NCBI GenBank assembly: GCA_038229595.1
Contig: JBBROH010000075.1
Location: 1 to 17,694, forward strand
Direction: 5' to 3'
From: JBBROH01 sp038229595
Lineage (GTDB): Bacteria; Chloroflexota; Chloroflexia; QHBQ01
Length of the DNA stretch: 17,694 bases
The notes below the pieces were generated by a model. The model saw only the letters and a program-made list of their open reading frames with translations. It was not told where the DNA came from and searched no databases. Positions 14,622-17,694 of the stretch are shown one piece after another (position 1 is the stretch's first letter; every line of letters starts with the position of its first letter). The position numbers and the translations under genes were made by a program.

Positions 14622-15005
14622 ATGCAAGGAGACGAGTACCAGCAGTTGGCGGCGCGCACCTTCAACCCTGACCTGAGCCTGGCGCAGGGGTTGAACAACT
14701 GCGTCTGGGGGCTGTTCGGCGAAACCGGCGAGTTGGTTGACCTGCTCAAGAAGATCGTCTTCCATCAACACTATGGCAACGTGGACGACCCTGGCTACCA
14801 GGAGCGGCTGCACGCCGAGCAACCAGAACTGGTGCTGAAGCTGAACAAGGAGATGGGCGACATCCTCTGGTACCTATCGCAGACCGCCCGCCTGCTGGGG
14901 ATCAGCCTGGACGAGGTGATGAGCCAGAACATAGAGAAGCTGCGCCAACGCTACCCCGCCAGCTTCAACGCCGAGGGCAGCGTCGCCCGCCCCGACGAGG
15001 GCTGA
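14622..15005 (+). CDS. MazG-like nucleotide pyrophosphohydrolase
   Basis: A small all-helical protein of 127 residues. The metal-binding acids of the all-alpha NTP pyrophosphatase (MazG) superfamily are visible: Glu34 and Glu37 in GETGELVDLLKK, and Glu77 and Asp80 in KEMGDILWYL. Members hydrolyse nucleoside triphosphates (often non-canonical ones such as dUTP or modified dNTPs) to monophosphate and pyrophosphate. The single-domain size resembles MazG-like house-cleaning enzymes more than the two-domain E. coli MazG. The start has GAGGGAG with about 7-nt spacing and lies 24 nt after the metG stop, so both are probably co-transcribed. The substrate cannot be predicted. The last 15 residues are low complexity. 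Confidence 0.87.
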   Translation: MQGDEYQQLAARTFNPDLSLAQGLNNCVWGLFGETGELVDLLKKIVFHQHYGNVDDPGYQERLHAEQPELVLKLNKEMGDILWYLSQTARLLGISLDEVMSQNIEKLRQRYPASFNAEGSVARPDEG

Positions 15006-15033
15006 GGCCAGCCCCAGGGCAGCGATCTCGCAG

Positions 15034-15053
15034 GGGGCGGCAGGGGCCGCCTC
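15034..15053 (+). terminator. GC-rich hairpin ending the metG unit
   Basis: An 8-bp stem (15034-15041 with 15046-15053, one G-U pair) and a 4-nt loop lie about 30 nt after the MazG-like stop. Only scattered T bases follow (cttgttgg), so it is a moderate candidate. Confidence 0.5.
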
Positions 15054-15109
15054 GCTTGTTGGCTACGTTTGAACAGCGTATGAACAAGCCTGTGCGGGGG
15101 TCGAATCCA

Positions 15110-15138
15110 TTGACCCTACCTGCCAAAGACCCTATAAT
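15110..15138 (+). promoter_or_regulatory. Near-consensus promoter of the DUF4177-like gene
   Basis: TTGACC (15110-15115), a 17-nt spacer, then TATAAT (15133-15138): 11 of 12 consensus positions. Initiation near 15145 gives a leader of about 80 nt. Confidence 0.8.
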
Positions 15139-15151
15139 TTGATCATGTGAA

Positions 15152-15175
15152 GGGCGCGTTCAGCCGGGTGCGCCC
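15152..15175 (+). promoter_or_regulatory. Leader hairpin of the DUF4177-like gene
   Basis: gggcgc (15152-15157) and gcgccc (15170-15175) form a perfect 6-bp stem with a 12-nt loop, a few bases after the expected transcription start. It may protect the 5' end or bind a regulator. It does not cover the ribosome-binding site AAAAGGAG at 15211-15218. Confidence 0.45.
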
Positions 15176-15226
15176 CACCGCCAACCGCATTCAAACCGCC
15201 GCTCAATCAGAAAAGGAGTGTCCGCG

Positions 15227-15538
15227 ATGGACAACGCAGAGTATCAATACAGGGTCGTTTATGTAGACTTTCGGGGCCGCATCTCGGTAGAGGGTCAGGA
15301 GACCCGCATCATGCGCGGCGAGCGCAGCACCGCGTTCGTGCGCCGCTTCCTCGACAATCTTGGCCGCGAAGGCTGGGAGCTTGTCGGCGTGCAGCCACAA
15401 GACCCACCAGAGACCGCCTACATGGTCTTCAAGAAGGCGGGGGCTGGCCCGATTGAGGAAGTCAAGCAGGAGGAGCAGCCAGAGGCCCAGCCGCAGGGCG
15501 ACCAGGCTGACGTGGTGCAACCAAGCCTCAACGCCTGA
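15227..15538 (+). CDS. Small DUF4177-like protein
   Basis: This protein has 103 residues. Residues 5-70 look like DUF4177: a first strand YQYRVVYVDF, a helix TAFVRRFLDNLGREGWELVGV with the hallmark GWELV (49-53), and a last strand YMVFKK (65-70). The family has no known biochemical role. The tail (71-103) is disordered and rich in Glu, Gln and Pro. The ATG at 15227 has AAAAGGAG with 8-nt spacing; an in-frame GTG at 15218 overlaps that site and is rejected. No signal peptide or membrane segment, so the protein is cytoplasmic. It stands alone between its own strong promoter and a strong terminator, which suggests independent and possibly high expression. Confidence 0.75.
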   Translation: MDNAEYQYRVVYVDFRGRISVEGQETRIMRGERSTAFVRRFLDNLGREGWELVGVQPQDPPETAYMVFKKAGAGPIEEVKQEEQPEAQPQGDQADVVQPSLNA

Positions 15539-15546
15539 GCTACGCC

Positions 15547-15568
15547 AACCTTACCAACAACCTTACCA
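15547..15568 (+). repeat. Short direct repeat before the terminator
   Basis: aaccttacca occurs at 15547-15556 and again at 15559-15568, with a 12-nt period. It sits between the DUF4177-like stop and the terminator hairpin. Probably of little consequence. Confidence 0.6.
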
Positions 15569-15596
15569 GAACTCCGCTTCGGCGGGGTTTCTTTTT
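15569..15596 (+). terminator. Strong intrinsic terminator after the DUF4177-like gene
   Basis: A stem of 8-9 bp (15569-15577 with 15582-15590, including G-U pairs) is closed by a TTCG tetraloop (15578-15581) and followed by a T-rich run (tttcttttt). This is a textbook Rho-independent terminator, 30 nt after the stop codon. Confidence 0.88.
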
Positions 15597-15690
15597 GTGT
15601 CATTTGTTAGATGTGACTTATTTGTAGGGGTTTTCGACAACTCTGTGAGGGGTACTAGCCAAAGATAGGAATAAAGTAATGCCCGTTAGA

Positions 15691-15729
15691 CAAGCCAATG
15701 GCAGCAATCTTGTGTTATGATTGGCGTTG
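15691..15729 (+). promoter_or_regulatory. Operator-like inverted repeat over an extended -10, upstream of the surface protein
   Basis: gccaat (15694-15699) and attggc (15720-15725) are perfect arms, extended by caa and ttg across one bulged base to nine pairs (15691-15699 with 15720-15729). The right arm overlaps TGT-TATGAT (15713-15721), an extended -10 matching 5 of 6 positions; no good -35 is seen. A regulator binding here would block that promoter. Confidence 0.5.
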
Positions 15730-15743
15730 GGAACCCTTATAGA

Positions 15744-15774
15744 AAGAAGTCTCAGGTGACGGCTTGAGCTTCTT
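15744..15774 (+). promoter_or_regulatory. Leader hairpin of the surface protein mRNA
   Basis: aagaag (15744-15749) pairs with cttctt (15769-15774), and after one bulged T, ctca (15751-15754) pairs with tgag (15765-15768), leaving a 10-nt loop. It ends about 10 nt before the GAAAGGA ribosome-binding site (15784-15790). I do not recognise a known riboswitch class. Confidence 0.45.
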
Positions 15775-15797
15775 GTTCCATGCGAAAGGATTTCATT

Positions 15798-17694
15798 ATG
15801 CGTCATCGTCCCTCATCTATCCTATCTTTGGTGCTGCTGCTGACCCTAATTGGGGTCGCGCTGCCCATGCAGCAGCCGACTAGCGTGCTGGCAGCCCCCG
15901 CGCGGGTTGCCAGCACGACCACGATCACAGCGCACTCGCTTACGGGCTATAGCTGTGACAGTACCGAGTGGCACTTCGTGATCACTCAGGTCAGTAGCTC
16001 CAGCAGTGCGCCAACCAGCATCGTTGTTAGCTGGGCCAACGGTGCGCAGCAGACAGTGCCGCTGGATACCTTCACCGGTGCCACAGCACATTACCGGACT
16101 ACCAGCAACATGAACTCGACGGTGACTGGGGCAACAGCGCAGATATACCCTGCCTGGAGCGGCCAGTTCAACCTCAGTCATGGCCCCTGCGCGGCAGCCA
16201 CGCCAACCAGGACGAACACCACGGTACCAGCGACCAGCACGCCCGCAGCCTATGCCAATATCACCTTCGACCAGCCCGATACGGCCATCTGCCAGTATGC
16301 CGCAGGCTGGATCACGGTGACCGGCCATGTGCAGTTGCAGCCGACCAGCCGCACTGCCCGCCTGCAAACCAGTTGGTACATCGTTCAGCCGCTCGACCTG
16401 GCGACCAGCACGGTCTACCAGGATCAGGGCATCGTCCACAACGGCGACCAGTTCAGCGTGCGGGCTTACTGGCCGGGCATCCGCCCAACCGACACAGTGG
16501 TAGAAATCCACTGGGGGGCCATGCTGCTCGATCCGAACACGGGCAACCCAATCATGGCGAGCGGAGCCAGCCTGGACTACTACTGGTATCCCTGGTTCTG
16601 CCCAGCCCCGACCGTGACCAGCACCGTTGTGCCGCCGACCAGAACCAACAGCCCGGTACCAGCGACCAACACGCCCGCAGCGGCTCAGGTAATCCCGATT
16701 ACCGAGTGCTATGTCAACAATGGCAACGGTAGTTACACCGCCTACTTTGGCTACTCTAACCCCAACTCGTTCGCCGTCACAATCCCAGTGGGGCCGAACA
16801 ATCGCTTCTCGCCTACGCCAGAGGGTCGTGGGCAACCCACAGTGTTCCAGCCGGGGCGCACACCCTACTACCCGAACCCTGCATTCAGTATAGTGTTCGA
16901 TGGTAGTCCCCTGGTTTGGTCGCTGAACGGGCGCACTGCTACAGCCTCAAGCGGCGGCACCCCTTGTTCCTACCACGTCTTCTTTGAGAAGGAGTGGCAG
17001 AACGCTGGTGGCACCCCGCTCGTTGGTCTGCCAGTGGGCCTACCGGCCAACTACGCAATCAACGCGCAGAGCCAACTGGGTACTGCTACCTGCACCTACC
17101 CTGGCAGCGTGACCCCGCTGGTCTGTGTGTACACCAACCAGCAGCCCCCCGCCCTTGATAATCTAGGCTTGTGGGTGCCAGTTGGTACCACCTACACTGT
17201 GACCGAGGTCAACCTACCACCAGGATACACGCCCGTCGCTGGGCTGGGTAGCTTCGCCTCCGGTGGAGCATATTGCGTGCAGGGGCGTGGTGGTGTAACC
17301 AAGTATTGCACCCACACCGTCCGCAACCAGGCCGTAGCAACCGCCACCAGCACCAACAGCCCGGTACCAGCGACCAGCACGCCCACTACCGGCGGTGGCG
17401 GCGGCCCCACCAACACTCCTGTTCGCACCAACACCCCCCCTGCTACCAGCACCGTTGCTGGCCCCACCAGCACCCCCAGCCCCTGCATCAGCAACCCCTT
17501 GCGCGAGGCTGGTGACTTCAACCTGTTCATCCAGACCAACATGACCGCCCACGGCTCTGACACTGAAGGCCGCGTCGGGGTCGGCGGCAACGCCAACCTC
17601 ACCGACTACTCGGTGGGTGCCACCCTTGCTCCCGGCAACCAGGATGTCCTCGTCGTTGGCAACAACCTCACCTTCCTGCGTGGCGGCATCAACA
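15798..17694 (+). CDS. Large secreted multidomain surface protein with SpaA-like and choice-of-anchor A domains (partial)
   Basis: Open from the ATG at 15798 (GAAAGGA, 7-nt spacing) to the window edge, 632 residues visible. A Sec signal peptide occupies about 1-32 (basic start, LSLVLLLTLIGVALP core, cleavage after VLA). Next come three beta-rich modules at about 33-133, 152-278 and 296-390, the first two starting and ending near a Cys and perhaps disulphide-closed. The third contains ECYVNNGNGSYTAYFGYSNP and LVWSLNGRTATAS. About 391-513 resembles a SpaA-like prealbumin domain (YTVTEVNLPPGYTPV). From about 563 a choice-of-anchor A domain begins (FNLFIQTNMTAHGSDTEGRV). Thr/Pro linkers at about 134-152, 279-296 and 517-562 join the modules; the longest contains a Gly run. 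It is extracellular, probably adhesive or structural. The C-terminal anchor is not visible. Confidence 0.85.
   Translation, partial: MRHRPSSILSLVLLLTLIGVALPMQQPTSVLAAPARVASTTTITAHSLTGYSCDSTEWHFVITQVSSSSSAPTSIVVSWANGAQQTVPLDTFTGATAHYRTTSNMNSTVTGATAQIYPAWSGQFNLSHGPCAAATPTRTNTTVPATSTPAAYANITFDQPDTAICQYAAGWITVTGHVQLQPTSRTARLQTSWYIVQPLDLATSTVYQDQGIVHNGDQFSVRAYWPGIRPTDTVVEIHWGAMLLDPNTGNPIMASGASLDYYWYPWFCPAPTVTSTVVPPTRTNSPVPATNTPAAAQVIPITECYVNNGNGSYTAYFGYSNPNSFAVTIPVGPNNRFSPTPEGRGQPTVFQPGRTPYYPNPAFSIVFDGSPLVWSLNGRTATASSGGTPCSYHVFFEKEWQNAGGTPLVGLPVGLPANYAINAQSQLGTATCTYPGSVTPLVCVYTNQQPPALDNLGLWVPVGTTYTVTEVNLPPGYTPVAGLGSFASGGAYCVQGRGGVTKYCTHTVRNQAVATATSTNSPVPATSTPTTGGGGGPTNTPVRTNTPPATSTVAGPTSTPSPCISNPLREAGDFNLFIQTNMTAHGSDTEGRVGVGGNANLTDYSVGATLAPGNQDVLVVGNNLTFLRGGIN
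16206..16248 (+). repeat. Linker-coding 43-bp repeat, copy 1
   Basis: First of three 43-bp units coding a Thr/Pro linker (residues 137 onward, TRTNTTVPATSTPA). The core ggtaccagcgacca is the same in all copies, and all three are in the same reading frame. Confidence 0.85.
16638..16680 (+). repeat. Linker-coding 43-bp repeat, copy 2
   Basis: Second copy, coding TRTNSPVPATNTPA from residue 281. It differs from copy 1 at a handful of positions, mostly in the first 16 bases. Confidence 0.85.
17346..17388 (+). repeat. Linker-coding 43-bp repeat, copy 3
   Basis: Third copy, coding TSTNSPVPATSTPT from residue 517. It matches copy 2 almost base for base except at the last four positions and two single changes. 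It opens the longest linker, before the choice-of-anchor A domain. Confidence 0.85.

Noticed and set aside
15600..15797. Possible riboswitch in the leader before the surface protein gene
   Set aside because: I compared by eye with the cyclic di-GMP riboswitch pattern and did not find its conserved core. Only simple hairpins are supported.
15846..16835. Minus-strand frame of 329 codons antisense to the surface protein gene
   Set aside because: Its composition is erratic (Arg, Gly, Val, His rich) and it has no ribosome-binding site or family motif. It arises because the real plus-strand gene is rich in ACC, AGC and GCC codons that give few antisense stops.

Overview
The window is GC-rich, gene-dense bacterial chromosome. 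Several traits together suggest a Chloroflexota (Chloroflexia-like) organism. These are secreted proteins with Thr/Pro linkers and a choice-of-anchor A domain, a lipoprotein that joins a substrate-binding fold to a von Willebrand A domain, a histidine cluster mixed with unrelated genes, and frequent GTG/TTG starts. This assignment is an inference from gene content; no rRNA or tRNA gene is present to test it.

Left part (1-2.7 kb): a truncated lipoprotein gene runs leftward off the edge (SBP plus VWA domain). It is transcribed from a perfect consensus promoter and is divergent from a membrane-anchored protein with two LysM domains. Middle (2.7-10.1 kb, all minus strand): in transcription order, arginine deiminase, an HDAC-family deacetylase, hisH, hisA, a long coiled-coil protein, hisF and a UPF0104/LPG-synthase-TM membrane protein. 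From hisH to the membrane protein the spacing is tight. There is an ATGA overlap at hisH/hisA and a TAATG overlap at coiled-coil/hisF, so a non-histidine gene sits inside the his run. HisH and HisF together form the ImGP synthase, and HisA makes their substrate.

Right part (10.3-17.7 kb, all plus strand): a CNNM/CorC-type membrane protein with a CBS pair, then a second unit starting with a polyprenyl-phosphate-type family 2 glycosyltransferase, followed by methionyl-tRNA synthetase and a small MazG-like pyrophosphohydrolase. Next comes a single-gene unit for a DUF4177-like protein with its own near-consensus promoter, a structured leader and a strong intrinsic terminator. The window ends inside a large secreted multidomain protein (SpaA-like and choice-of-anchor A domains) whose Thr/Pro linkers come from a 43-nt sequence present three times.

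Several starts were set from ribosome-binding sites or overlaps rather than from the longest reading frame: arginine deiminase, the deacetylase (apparently leaderless), hisF, the glycosyltransferase, metG and the DUF4177-like gene. I saw no CRISPR array, insertion sequence, tRNA or rRNA. I do not see a clearly new multi-gene system. The most unusual points are the coiled-coil gene coupled to hisF, the leaderless deacetylase promoter, the repeat-built linkers of the surface protein and the operator-like repeat in front of it.
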